Notes under the pieces: model-generated
Databases searched by the model: none
What the model was told of the DNA's origin: nothing
Seen by the model: only the letters and a program-made list of their open reading frames with translations
Part shown: in pieces, positions 9,973-18,558 of the stretch
How positions within the stretch are numbered: position 1 is the stretch's first letter
Layout of the letters: every line of letters begins with the position of its first letter
Translations under genes and position numbers: made by a program
NCBI GenBank assembly: GCA_963702495.1
Contig: CAVPDA010000013.1
Location: 20,475 to 84,474 of the forward strand
Source: CAVPDA01 sp963702495
GTDB taxonomy: Bacteria > Pseudomonadota > Gammaproteobacteria > Burkholderiales > Rhodocyclaceae
Direction: 5' to 3'
Length of the DNA stretch: 64,000 bases

Positions 9973-10284
9973 TCAATCGGGACACCGGAATTTCCGGTTT
10001 CCCTGCCTTTCCCCACGTCGCCGGCGTCGCACGAGGCAGGCGGCGGGGCACGAAGCAATTATTGTCTTGTCCTTATACACCAATCCGCAGGCCCGCCTCC
10101 AGTCGAATACAGAGCTCTTATGCCTGTTTCCGTCCCTGCGGGCCGACGATTTGGCCGCACAGCGACCGCGCCCACGGCACGCCATGCGCAGGAGGAGGCG
10201 GGCGTTTCCGTGCGCAATCTAGCTGCGCAGCCGCTACCGTGCAATGACGTAAAATGGCTTCCGGCAGCACATCGGACGAACGGC
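9973..10284. other. Divergent intergenic region, kinase and tadA
   Basis: This spacer of ~310 bp holds a local AT-rich island near 10055-10085 within otherwise GC-rich DNA, where promoters for one or both divergent genes could lie. No boxes match well enough to place, and no gene is seen. Confidence 0.35.
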
Positions 10285-10761
10285 ATGGATAACGCGACGA
10301 ACGACATGATGTACATGCGCGAGGCGCTCCGTCTCGCGCGCGAGACGGCGGCCTTGGACGAAGTGCCGGTGGGTGCGGTCGTGGTGCGGGACGGGGAAAT
10401 CGTCGGGCGCGGCTGGAATGCGCCGATCTCGCGCCACGACCCTACTGCCCATGCCGAAATCATGGCGCTGCGCGATGCGGCGCAACGCCTCGGCAACTAC
10501 CGGCTTGTGGAGTGCGAGCTGTTCTGCACGCTCGAACCCTGCATCATGTGCGCCGGCGCCATCCTGCATGCGCGCATCCGCCGCGTCGTGTTCGGTGCGC
10601 GCGATCCCAAGACCGGTGCCTGCGGCAGCGTGGTCAACTTGTTCGCCGAGGAACGGCTCAACTTCCATGCCGAGGTGCAGGGGGGCGTGCTGACGGAGGA
10701 GTGCGGAAGGCTGCTGTCGGACTTTTTCGCGGCGCGCCGCCAGCGAACCCTGATCGCATGA
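10285..10761 (+). CDS. tadA: tRNA-specific adenosine deaminase
   Basis: This 158-residue enzyme converts A34 to inosine in tRNA-Arg(ACG), which is needed to read CGN codons. The cytidine-deaminase zinc site is complete: His56 and catalytic Glu58 in THAEIMAL, and Cys86/Cys89 in EPCIMCAGAI. The downstream GACGSVVNLF also matches TadA. An ATG 24 bases further in could instead be the start. The stop overlaps the next gene's ATG by four bases (ATGA), so the two are co-translated. Confidence 0.92.
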   Translation: MDNATNDMMYMREALRLARETAALDEVPVGAVVVRDGEIVGRGWNAPISRHDPTAHAEIMALRDAAQRLGNYRLVECELFCTLEPCIMCAGAILHARIRRVVFGARDPKTGACGSVVNLFAEERLNFHAEVQGGVLTEECGRLLSDFFAARRQRTLIA

Positions 10762-11249
10762 GCGGCCCGGCGATCCGCGTCGATATCCCAACGCAGACTT
10801 TGGAGCTGTACGGCACCGATGGCGCCCTGATCCGCCGCTATTCCGTTTCCACGGCGCGCAACGGCGCCGGCGAGCGCCGCGGCAGCCACTGCACGCCACG
10901 CGGGCGGCACATCGTGCGCGCCAAGATCGGTGCCGGGGCGGCGGAAAATGCCGTTTTCTCGGGTCGTCGGCCGACGGGCCAAGTCTGGTCGGCGCAACTG
11001 GCGGAACGGCACCCCGGTCGCGATTGGATCCTCACCCGCATCCTGTGGCTTTCAGGCTGCGAACCGGGACTCAACCGGCTCGGCGACGTGGACACTATGC
11101 GTCGCTACATCTACATCCACGGCGCGCCCGACACGGCTGCGATGGGCAGGCCGGGATCGATCGGCTGCGTCCGCATGCGCAACCGCGACATCATGGAGCT
11201 GTTCGATCTGGTCCCGCCGTGCACGCCGGTGGAGATCTGCGGCGCGTGA
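10758..11249 (+). CDS. L,D-transpeptidase catalytic-domain protein
   Basis: This is a 163-residue YkuD/ErfK-type protein. The active-site block reads HG (His121) ... GSIGCVRM, with Cys137 as the nucleophile. Such enzymes form 3-3 cross-links in peptidoglycan or attach proteins to it. Unusually, no signal peptide is visible: the protein starts directly with the transpeptidase fold (IRVDIPTQTLELY). Small members of this type are common in proteobacteria, and their location and substrate are unclear. It is joined to tadA (ATGA) and to the GNAT gene (GTGA) by four-base overlaps. Confidence 0.85.
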   Translation: MSGPAIRVDIPTQTLELYGTDGALIRRYSVSTARNGAGERRGSHCTPRGRHIVRAKIGAGAAENAVFSGRRPTGQVWSAQLAERHPGRDWILTRILWLSGCEPGLNRLGDVDTMRRYIYIHGAPDTAAMGRPGSIGCVRMRNRDIMELFDLVPPCTPVEICGA

Positions 11250-11701
11250 GCGGCTCCCCATTCCGCATCGAACTGCTGGATTGGGAGCGTGCCCGCGCCC
11301 ACGCGCGGCCCGTGCGCTACGAAGTGTTCGTGCGGGAACAGCATGTGCCCGTCGCGCTGGAATGGGACGAGTTCGACGCGGTGTCGTCGCACGCGGTCGC
11401 GTACTCGGCGGATGATGTGACGATCGGCACCGGCAGGCTGCTGCCCGACGGTCATGTCGGACGTATGGCGGTGCTGCGCCCGTGGCGCGGGCAGGGAGCC
11501 GGGGCGGCCCTGCTGCGGGCGCTGCTGACAGCGGCAAGGGAGCGGGGGCTGGCGCGCCTGGTGCTCCACTCCCAGACCCACGCCGCCGGCTTCTATCGCC
11601 GCTTCGGCTTCCAGGACCAAGGGGAGGAATACCTGGAGGCCGGCATTCCCCACGTCACGATGTCGCTTCAGCTGCGGTCCCAGAGTCAAGATGAAAGCTG
11701 A
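11246..11701 (+). CDS. GNAT-family N-acetyltransferase (ElaA-like)
   Basis: This 151-residue acetyltransferase begins at a GTG overlapping the previous stop. The N-terminal block VRYEVFVREQHVPVALEWDEFD is typical of the ElaA/YjcF-like branch. The acetyl-CoA loop is VGRMAVLRPWRGQGAGAALL, and the C-terminal FYRRFGF matches the family. The substrate is unknown. Its last 47 bases overlap the convergent NRDE gene on the other strand, so the two transcripts are antisense at their 3' ends. Confidence 0.85.
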   Translation: MSGSPFRIELLDWERARAHARPVRYEVFVREQHVPVALEWDEFDAVSSHAVAYSADDVTIGTGRLLPDGHVGRMAVLRPWRGQGAGAALLRALLTAARERGLARLVLHSQTHAAGFYRRFGFQDQGEEYLEAGIPHVTMSLQLRSQSQDES

Positions 11702-12443
11702 AGCGCCGACGGTCGATCTGCCGCGCCTGGGCGTCGAAGCTTGCCTCGTCGAAAATCAGATTGCCGGCCTCATCGGCCAGGAGCACGGTGGACGAGCGCG
11801 TGCCGTAGCCGGCGGAACGTACGAAGGCTGCCGACAGCAGCCTTTCCCAATCCAGGCTGACGCCGGTACGCGGCAGGGCGTCGTCCGGCGCAATGCGATC
11901 GTCCCGCAGCAGCGCCAGCAGCGGCGCGTCGTCCGGCAATGCGGCGAGGGCCCGGGCCAGCGCCGATTTGCCGTTCGCCACCTTGGGCCAGGGCGTATCC
12001 AGCAGATGGTTGGACAAACCGTAAATGCCGGACCCGAGGTCGCCGCCGCCCTCGCCGCAGTTGGAGAAATAGTGCAGGCTGCGGCCGGTGCCGAAAAGCA
12101 GGTTGAAGCCGTTGTAGGCCGGGGCGACCGATTCGATCCGGCGCCGGAAGTCGTCAGGCGCCTCGTCACCGCGCAGGAAGCCGCTCACCAGTTCGCCGCG
12201 GGACGGCGCCGCGGCTTTCACTTGCGCTGGATCCCGGTAGTTGGTGAGGGCGGCGATGCGGCCCGACCGGGTCACGCCGAGCCAGGTGCCGCCGCCCTGG
12301 AGGTCGCGTCCGGCAAGCACCTGGGGCGCGTCGGGCCAGAAATCGGCGGCGGCGGTGGGGCGCGCGAAAAATTCGTCGCGATTGGCGGCCACCACCAGCG
12401 GGTACCGCGGGTGTGCCCGCCAGGCGAGCAGGATCAGGCACAT
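11655..12443 (-). CDS. NRDE (TANGO2-like) family protein
   Basis: This 262-residue protein has the N-terminal Cys-2 (MCLILLAW) and the naming motif ANRDEFFARPT. These are followed by GGTWLGVTRSGRIAALTNYRD and a C-terminal segment with GTRSSTVLL. The family has an Ntn-hydrolase-like fold and is linked in eukaryotes to TANGO2; the bacterial function is not settled. It overlaps the DUF4936 gene start-to-stop by ten bases and is probably the last gene of the ygfZ-DUF4936-NRDE operon. Confidence 0.85.
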   Translation of the reverse strand: MCLILLAWRAHPRYPLVVAANRDEFFARPTAAADFWPDAPQVLAGRDLQGGGTWLGVTRSGRIAALTNYRDPAQVKAAAPSRGELVSGFLRGDEAPDDFRRRIESVAPAYNGFNLLFGTGRSLHYFSNCGEGGGDLGSGIYGLSNHLLDTPWPKVANGKSALARALAALPDDAPLLALLRDDRIAPDDALPRTGVSLDWERLLSAAFVRSAGYGTRSSTVLLADEAGNLIFDEASFDAQARQIDRRRFSFHLDSGTAAEATS

Positions 12444-12739
12444 TGCGCGAATCGTTCGACGTGGCGGACCTGCCCTTCCGCCAGCAGGGCCGTCAGGCCG
12501 TACTCGGCGACCAAACGTTCCAAGGCGTCCTGGAAGGCGGCGGCGTCGGACACGCCTTCGTAGATCTCCATCCAGGTCATCGCATCGTCTGCCCGTTGCA
12601 GGACGCGCCCGGGGATTCCGGTCAGCTCACCGAGCCGCTGCTGCATAGCAGCGACGGCGGTCGCAGCGAGTGCGGCCGTCTCCGGGCGCAGGCGATAGTA
12701 GATGAAATAGGACAGCCGCACGGCGGCCCCGACGCTCAA
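12434..12739 (-). CDS. DUF4936 family protein
   Basis: This 101-residue protein carries the core SYFIYYRLRPE and the tail motif TWMEIYEGVSDAAAF...LERLVAEYGL, typical of a small betaproteobacterial family that usually sits beside ygfZ. The fold looks like a dimeric alpha-beta barrel-type monooxygenase-like domain (inference). The function is unknown. It overlaps ygfZ by four bases. Confidence 0.75.
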   Translation of the reverse strand: MSVGAAVRLSYFIYYRLRPETAALAATAVAAMQQRLGELTGIPGRVLQRADDAMTWMEIYEGVSDAAAFQDALERLVAEYGLTALLAEGQVRHVERFAQCA

Positions 12740-13764
12740 CCGAGGGCGTAGGGCAGGGCCCGGAATTGCAGTTGCGGGCCGTTCAGGCTGCCCACATGTA
12801 CGTCCTTGCCGTCAGCGCTCGACATCTGGATCACGGCCAGAAGGTCGTGGCCGCCGCCGGGAGCGAAGGCGGAATTCACCACCATGCCGCAGGACTGGTC
12901 CGCCATGTCCGCGCTGTAGAGGTGGGTCCCGGCTTCCGGGGCGGTGTCCTGCGCCAGGTGGGCCAGGTACATGCGCCGCTTGAGCTTGCCGAGATATTGG
13001 GTACGGGCGACGATCTCCTGTCCCGGGTAGCAGCCCTTCTGGAAACTGACACCGCCGATGAGCTCGAAATTGGTCATCTGCGGTACGAATTCTTCCTGGG
13101 TACGAGTGGTGATCTGCGGGATCCCGGCGCTGATGTCGAGCCAGCGCCAGACCTCGGTGCCTGCCGGCCGGGCCATCGTCGCCAGCCGTTGCCAGACCTG
13201 GCCCGCAGCTTCGGTCCGGACGGCGATCTGGAAACGCTGCTCGTCGAGGCGGATGGCCGTGCCGTCGGAAAATGGAGCCGTTCGCAACGCCGGCTTCAGA
13301 TCCACGCCGAGGAACTGCAGCGCAGCGTCGACGCCGGTCCCGGCGACACCCATCAGCGCATAGTCGCCGCTGGCGTCGGACAGCTTGACCTTGCTGCGCA
13401 GGATGTACATGCCGAGCTTCTTCAGGATCGCGGGATGCAGGTCGCGCGACAACTGCAGCAGGTACTCGGAACCCTCGCGCCAGATCAGGAAACTCGCCAG
13501 CATGCGGCCCTTGGCGCTGCACAGGCTGTTGTGCTGCGCCAGATGCGGCACGAGGTGCTTGACGTCGTTGGTCAGCAGGTTGTGCAGGAAATCGCCGGCG
13601 TCGGCGCCGGCGGCGCGGATCAGACCGACATGGGTGAGGGGAACCAGTACCGTGGCGGATCGGGCCGCGGACAATTCGGATGAGAGGTCGCCGAAACTCA
13701 CCGCGCCGTCGTCGGCGATGCGGCCGTTGTTCTGTTCGAGGAGGGCTGTCCAAATGGGATTCAT
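12736..13764 (-). CDS. ygfZ: tRNA-modifying/Fe-S assembly protein YgfZ
   Basis: This 342-residue folate-binding protein assists maturation or repair of [4Fe-4S] enzymes such as MiaB. The hallmark KGCYPGQEIVAR with its conserved Cys is present, followed by QYLGKLKRRMY. The N-terminal GcvT-like half has FLHNLLTNDVK and GRMLASF. It is the first gene of a leftward operon with DUF4936 and NRDE and is divergent from mltG. Confidence 0.92.
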   Translation of the reverse strand: MNPIWTALLEQNNGRIADDGAVSFGDLSSELSAARSATVLVPLTHVGLIRAAGADAGDFLHNLLTNDVKHLVPHLAQHNSLCSAKGRMLASFLIWREGSEYLLQLSRDLHPAILKKLGMYILRSKVKLSDASGDYALMGVAGTGVDAALQFLGVDLKPALRTAPFSDGTAIRLDEQRFQIAVRTEAAGQVWQRLATMARPAGTEVWRWLDISAGIPQITTRTQEEFVPQMTNFELIGGVSFQKGCYPGQEIVARTQYLGKLKRRMYLAHLAQDTAPEAGTHLYSADMADQSCGMVVNSAFAPGGGHDLLAVIQMSSADGKDVHVGSLNGPQLQFRALPYALG

Positions 13765-13857
13765 GGCGAGTCGGGGCTTCAGTCCTGAGAATGCATCATC
13801 GTATTATACTTTCGCGCCCGCCCGCCGCCCCGATCCCATGTCTTCCTCCAGTCCGCC
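13765..13857. promoter_or_regulatory. Divergent promoter region, ygfZ and mltG
   Basis: The 93-bp spacer has the only AT-rich patch nearby. On the minus strand it holds a perfect -10 (TATAAT, 13808-13803) 39 bases before the ygfZ ATG. On the plus strand TATTAT/TATACT could serve mltG. No good -35 box is visible for either, so the assignment is tentative. Confidence 0.4.
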
Positions 13858-14859
13858 ATGCGCCGTATCCTGACCCTGCTGCTCGCCATGGCGGTGCCGG
13901 CGGCCGTGGCCATTGCCGGATGGTTCGCCTGGTTCGTCAGCGCGCCCCTGGTGCTGGCGACCACACCACTGGATGTCAGCATCGACCCCGGCAGCAGTCT
14001 GCGCGGCGTGTCCAAGCAACTTGCGGACGCCGGCGTGCGCTTCAAGCCCTGGCAGTTCACGCTGCTGGCCCGGCTCAGGGGCCAGGCGAGCGACATCAAG
14101 GCCGGCAGCTATGAAATCCAAGCCGGAACCACGCCCTTGCGCCTGCTGCTGCAACTGACGCGCGGCGACGTGAGCCAGGCCGAACTCGCCCTGATCGAGG
14201 GCTGGACCTTCAAGCAGGTGCGCGCCTCCCTCGACCAGCATCCTGCCCTGCGCCATGACTCGCACGATCTGAGCGAGCGCGAGATCCTGGCGCGCATCGG
14301 TGCCAGCGAGCCGACGGCGGAGGGGCTGTTCTTTCCGGACACCTATCTGTTCAGCAAGAACACGAGCGATCTGGATCTGCTCCGGCGCTCCTACCGCGCC
14401 ATGAAGAGCCACATGGAACGGGAATGGGACCAGCGCGACGCGACTGTTCCCTATGCCAACTCGTACGAGGCACTGATCGTCGCGTCCATCATCGAGAAGG
14501 AGACCGGCGTCGCCGCCGACCGGCCCATGATCGCCGCCGTCTTCGCCAATCGCCTGAAGAGCGGCATGCCCTTGCAGACCGATCCGACCGTGATCTACGG
14601 TCTCGGCGCGGAATTCGACGGTAATCTGCGCAAGGGCGATCTGACCCGCGACACGGCCTACAACACCTACACCCGGGCCGGCCTGCCGCCGACACCGATC
14701 GCCATGCCTGGGCTGGCGTCGATTCAGGCGGCCCTGCGTCCTGCGGGCAGCGAACACCTCTACTTCGTCGCCCGCGGCGACGGATCGAGCGAGTTTTCCC
14801 GCACTCTCGACGAACACAATCGCGCCGTCACGCGCTACCAGAAGCGGAGAATGAATTGA
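13858..14859 (+). CDS. mltG: Endolytic peptidoglycan transglycosylase MltG
   Basis: This 333-residue inner-membrane enzyme cleaves nascent glycan strands and so sets their length. It has one N-terminal membrane helix (~residues 4-25), a LysM-like segment, then the YceG catalytic region with EGLFFPDTYLF, the catalytic Glu in SIIEKETG (~residue 214) and LQTDPTVIYG. It is the first gene of a tight operon; its stop overlaps the TTG start of tmk. The mltG-tmk-holB-pilZ-tatD order is common in betaproteobacteria. Confidence 0.93.
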   Translation: MRRILTLLLAMAVPAAVAIAGWFAWFVSAPLVLATTPLDVSIDPGSSLRGVSKQLADAGVRFKPWQFTLLARLRGQASDIKAGSYEIQAGTTPLRLLLQLTRGDVSQAELALIEGWTFKQVRASLDQHPALRHDSHDLSEREILARIGASEPTAEGLFFPDTYLFSKNTSDLDLLRRSYRAMKSHMEREWDQRDATVPYANSYEALIVASIIEKETGVAADRPMIAAVFANRLKSGMPLQTDPTVIYGLGAEFDGNLRKGDLTRDTAYNTYTRAGLPPTPIAMPGLASIQAALRPAGSEHLYFVARGDGSSEFSRTLDEHNRAVTRYQKRRMN

Positions 14860-15488
14860 CGGCAGCCGGGATCGCGCTGGGCAGGTTCATCACCCTGGAA
14901 GGGATCGACGGGGCGGGCAAGAGCACTCATCTGGCCTGGCTGCTGGACTACCTGCGCACCCAGGGCCGCGACGTCGTCGCCACCCGCGAGCCCGGCGGCA
15001 CGCCGCTGGGCGAGAAGTTACGCGAGATCGTGCTGCACGAAGCGATGCATCTGGAGACCGAGACCCTGCTCATGTTCGCGGCGCGGCGCGAGCATATCGA
15101 AGCCCTGATCCGACCGTCCCTGGCGGCGGGAAAATGGGTGGTGTCCGACCGTTTCACCGATGCCACCTTCGCCTACCAAGGCGGCGGCAGGGGGCTGGCG
15201 CGGGAGAAGATTGCAGCGCTGGAAGCATGGGTGCACCCCCAGCTTCAGCCCGACCTCACGCTCCTGTTCGATCTGCCCCCCGAGATCGCAGTGCAGCGGC
15301 TCGCGGGAACCGGCGCGGCGCCGGATCGATTCGAGCGGGAACAGCAGCAGTTTTTCGCGCGGGTGCGGGAGGCATATCTGGAGCGGGCGCGGCGTGATCC
15401 GGTGAGGATGCGCATCGTCAACGCTTCGCAAAGCCTCGAAAAAGTGAAGTTACAACTTGAAGAATACATCGTATCATTCTGTAGTTGA
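14856..15488 (+). CDS. tmk: Thymidylate kinase
   Basis: This 210-residue kinase converts dTMP to dTDP. The P-loop is EGIDGAGKST, the DR motif is SDRFTDATFAYQGGGRG, and TREPGGTPLGEKLRE is the usual phosphate-site block. The start is a TTG inside mltG's stop (TTGA); no ATG or GTG lies between it and the P-loop. An rho-independent signal is absent, and holB starts at the base after the stop codon. Confidence 0.93.
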   Translation: MTAAGIALGRFITLEGIDGAGKSTHLAWLLDYLRTQGRDVVATREPGGTPLGEKLREIVLHEAMHLETETLLMFAARREHIEALIRPSLAAGKWVVSDRFTDATFAYQGGGRGLAREKIAALEAWVHPQLQPDLTLLFDLPPEIAVQRLAGTGAAPDRFEREQQQFFARVREAYLERARRDPVRMRIVNASQSLEKVKLQLEEYIVSFCS

Positions 15489-16559
15489 ATGATTTACTCA
15501 TGGCAACAAGAGACTTGGGGCAGGCTCACGGCAGCGCTGGAGCGGCTACCCCACGCCCTCCTGTTGGCCGGCCCATCCGGATCGGGCAAGCGCGATTTCG
15601 CCGAGGCGCTGGCCCAGCGCCTGTTGTGCGAGACCTCCCTCGGCAATTCCGCCGCCTGCGGCGAATGCGCGTCCTGCAACTGGTTCAAGTCCGGGAATCA
15701 TCCCGACTACCGTCTGATCGTTCCAGAGAGCGAGGCGGACGAGGGGCCCGGCGAGCTTGCAGAGCCGGCCGAACCGGCCGCGCCCGCGGGGAAAAAGAAG
15801 AAACCCAGCCGCCAGATCGTCATCGAACAGGTGCGCGCCCTGAATGCCTTCGTCAGCGTCGGCACGCATCGCCAGGGAATGCGGGTGATCCTGATCGATC
15901 CGGCGGAGGCCATGAACAGCAGCACCGCCAACGCTCTTCTCAAACTACTTGAGGAACCTACAGAATCGACTTTGTTTTTGCTGATTACCAGATCGCCGAG
16001 AAGGCTATTACCGACGATCCGCAGCCGCTGCCAGACCTTGGCCTTCGGCAAGCCCGATGCCTCCCTGGCCAAGCAATGGCTGGCCGCCCGGGGCGGCGAC
16101 GCCGAGGCCTTGCTCCGGTTCGCCGGCGGGATGCCCCTTGCCGCCGCCGAACTGGGAGGCAGCGGCGCGGCGTACCGGACTCAGTTTATCGCTGCCGTGA
16201 CCGATATCGAGACTGGCGATCCGCTGCGCATCGCGGCAGCGTGGGAAAGCTGGCTGAAGCAGAAGGATGACGAAGCGTTCGTTCCCCAGTTGCCCGTCAT
16301 GGTGGCCTGGCTGCAGAAATGGGTTTTCGAGCTGGTTTCGTGGAAGATCGCCGGGCGTTCCGTCTTCTTTCCCGACGTCGCGCAGGCCGCGCAGCGCTTG
16401 GCCGTGCGCGCCGTCTTGCCGGATCTGTTTGGCTGTTACAATGAACTGACCAGAATGAGAGCGATTGCCGAGCATCCGCTCAACCCGCGCCTGTTCCTGG
16501 AGGATATGCTGCTGCGCTACGCGAGGGCGGTGACGGCGAAAGGAGTTGCCGATGTCTGA
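15489..16559 (+). CDS. holB: DNA polymerase III subunit delta'
   Basis: This is a 356-residue clamp-loader subunit. It has an AAA+ fold with the modified P-loop GPSGSGKRDFAEAL, a four-Cys zinc module (LLCETS...CGECASC), a charged insertion rich in Glu/Lys near residue 85, and LIDPAEAMNSSTANALLKLLEEP with TRSPRRLLPTIRSRCQ as sensor and arginine-finger regions. Its end contains the strong ribosome-binding site of pilZ and overlaps that gene. Confidence 0.93.
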   Translation: MIYSWQQETWGRLTAALERLPHALLLAGPSGSGKRDFAEALAQRLLCETSLGNSAACGECASCNWFKSGNHPDYRLIVPESEADEGPGELAEPAEPAAPAGKKKKPSRQIVIEQVRALNAFVSVGTHRQGMRVILIDPAEAMNSSTANALLKLLEEPTESTLFLLITRSPRRLLPTIRSRCQTLAFGKPDASLAKQWLAARGGDAEALLRFAGGMPLAAAELGGSGAAYRTQFIAAVTDIETGDPLRIAAAWESWLKQKDDEAFVPQLPVMVAWLQKWVFELVSWKIAGRSVFFPDVAQAAQRLAVRAVLPDLFGCYNELTRMRAIAEHPLNPRLFLEDMLLRYARAVTAKGVADV

Positions 16560-16920
16560 TGTACCCAAGATGATGAATTTCGCGCGGCCGAGCGTATTGT
16601 CGCTCAACATCAACTCCAAGGCCGCGCTCTACGCCGCCTACATGCCGTTCCTCAAGCGCGGCGGCATTTTCGTCCCCACTGCCAAACCCTATGCCCTCGG
16701 CGACGAGGTCTTCATGCTGCTCACGTTGATGGACGAGCCGGGCAAGGTGCCGATCGCCGGTTCGGTGGTCTGGATCACGCCGGCGGGCGCCCAGGGCAAC
16801 AAGACGCAGGGCATCGGCGTCCAGTTCAGCGACGACGAATCCGGGCAGCAGGCGCGGGCGAAGATCGAAGGTCTTCTCGGCGGCCATCTCGGTTCCAACC
16901 GGCCGACCCATACCTTCTGA
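16552..16920 (+). CDS. pilZ: PilZ-domain protein (type IV pilus assembly type)
   Basis: This 122-residue PilZ domain protein starts at ATG 16552, placed by the AAGGAG at 16539-16544. In this genomic position (between holB and tatD) it corresponds to the PilZ needed for type IV pilus function. That class usually lacks the RxxxR c-di-GMP-binding residues, and here too no RxxxR precedes the barrel. The core has GGIFVPTAKPYALGDEVFMLL and a WITP...GIGVQFSDD segment. Confidence 0.88.
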   Translation: MSDVPKMMNFARPSVLSLNINSKAALYAAYMPFLKRGGIFVPTAKPYALGDEVFMLLTLMDEPGKVPIAGSVVWITPAGAQGNKTQGIGVQFSDDESGQQARAKIEGLLGGHLGSNRPTHTF

Positions 16921-16930
16921 ATCCGGTTTC

Positions 16931-17722
16931 GTGTTCGTCGATTCCCACTGTCATCTCGACTTTCCCGAGCTCACGTCTCGCCTGCCCGAGGTCCTCGCGG
17001 CCATGCAGGCCAACCGCGTCACCCACGCTCTCTGTGTCGGCGTCAGCCTGGGCACGCTGCGGCGGGTGCTGGAACTGGCGGAAAGCCACGACAATCTGTA
17101 CGCCTCGGTCGGCGTCCATCCGGATCACAAGGATGACCCGCAGCCCGCCGCCGCCGAGCTGACGGCTCTGGCCTCGCATCCCCGCGTGGTGGCGATCGGG
17201 GAGACCGGACTCGACTACTACTGGCACAAGGACGATCCGGAGTGGCAGCGCGAGCGCTTCCGCGCCCATATCCGCGCTGCCCGGGAATCCGGTCTGCCGC
17301 TCATCGTCCACACCCGCGACGCGGCGGCGGATACGCTGGCGATCCTGCGCGAAGAGGATGCCGGCGCTGTCGGCGGCGTCATGCACTGTTTCACCGAGTC
17401 GCGAGAGGTGGCGGAAGCGGCGATGGACCTCGGCTTTTTCATTTCCTTTTCCGGCATCGTCACGTTCAAGAATGCGCAGGCACTGAAGGACGTGGCACGG
17501 GCTGTGCCGCTGGATCGCATGTTGATCGAGACCGATGCGCCCTATCTGGCGCCGGCGCCGCACCGGGGAAGGGTCAATGAGCCGGCCTTCGTACGCCATG
17601 TGGCGGAGGAGGTGGCGCGCCTGAAAGGTGTGGACGTGGAAGCCGTGGCCGAGGCGACCAGCGGGAACTTCTTCCGGCTCTTCAAGCGAGCCGAGCCGGC
17701 AGCAAAGGAGGCTGTGCAGTGA
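16931..17722 (+). CDS. TatD-family metal-dependent deoxyribonuclease
   Basis: This 263-residue TIM-barrel hydrolase is of the YcfH/TatD type. The metal ligands are visible as DSHCHLDF near the start, GETGLDYYW, IVHTRDA, MHCFTES, and ETDAPYLAPAPHRGRVNEP near the end. Family members show 3'-5' exonuclease activity linked to DNA repair. The start is the GTG at 16931, ten bases after the pilZ stop. Its stop overlaps the ATG of the ankyrin gene. Confidence 0.9.
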   Translation: MFVDSHCHLDFPELTSRLPEVLAAMQANRVTHALCVGVSLGTLRRVLELAESHDNLYASVGVHPDHKDDPQPAAAELTALASHPRVVAIGETGLDYYWHKDDPEWQRERFRAHIRAARESGLPLIVHTRDAAADTLAILREEDAGAVGGVMHCFTESREVAEAAMDLGFFISFSGIVTFKNAQALKDVARAVPLDRMLIETDAPYLAPAPHRGRVNEPAFVRHVAEEVARLKGVDVEAVAEATSGNFFRLFKRAEPAAKEAVQ

Positions 17723-18373
17723 AGAGTTGGAGCGGGCGGATTCGTGCCGCGGGCGCGGCCGCGCTTGTCATGCTGTCGCTGGCGCCCGTTGCGGTTGCCG
17801 CGGCGACCCTGGACGACCTGACGCAGGCGGCCGATCTCGGCGATCAGTCGAACGGTGGTCAACCTGGTGCAGCGCGGCATGGATGTCAATTCGACGGATG
17901 CGCAGGGCAACACGCTGCTGATGATCGCCGCGCGCAACGGACATTCCGGCATCGCCCAGTTCCTCGTCAAGAAGCGAGCGAAGATGGAGGCGCGCAACCG
18001 CGCCGGCGACACGGCGCTGATGCTGGCGAGTCTTAAGGGCCACGCCGAAGTTGCGCGGCTCCTCGTCGATGCCGGTGCAAAGGCGAATCACGCCGGCTGG
18101 ACGCCGATCGCCTATGCCTGCCTGGAAGGGCACACCGACGTCGTGCGCCTTCTCGTCGTACGCGGTGCCGACGTCAATGCGCGCACGCCGAACAAGACCA
18201 CACCGCTCATGCTCGCTGCCCGCAGCGGCGCCATCGACATCGTCAAGCTCCTGATCGAGGCCGGCGCCGACGTCGATGCCAGCAACGAGGAAGGTGCGAC
18301 GGCCATGGCATGGGCGGCATCGAGCGGCAACACCGACATCGTGGAGCTGCTGCAGGCGGCGCCGATCAAGTGA
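17719..18373 (+). pseudogene. Secreted ankyrin-repeat protein, frameshifted after the signal peptide
   Basis: The first frame (17719-17850) gives a signal peptide (AALVMLSLAPVAVAAA) and the start of the mature chain, TLDDLTQAADLGDQS. The next frame continues the same protein (VVNLVQRGMDVNSTD) as five ankyrin repeats (NTLLMIAARNGHSGI, DTALMLASLKGHAEV, WTPIAYACLEGHTDV, TPLMLAARSGAIDI, ATAMAWAASSGNTDI). Removing one A at 17851/17852 restores a continuous QSTVVNLVQ, so this is a 1-bp insertion, real or artefactual. Periplasmic ankyrin proteins of this type follow tatD in many betaproteobacteria. Role unknown. Confidence 0.8.
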
Positions 18374-18558
18374 GCGGTCGTGAGCGGCAACGGTATGCGC
18401 CGGCGAACGCCTTGCCGCTGGACGGCGCGCCCTGATCGGATCCGGCGGCGAGTCGCGGCACCCGCGAGGCGCCTGCGCGAGCTTCACCCCATTTCGAAGC
18501 CAAGCGGAAAGAGGCGAGCCGCCGCGCGGCCCTTGCCGGACTGACACCTTATTTCAAT

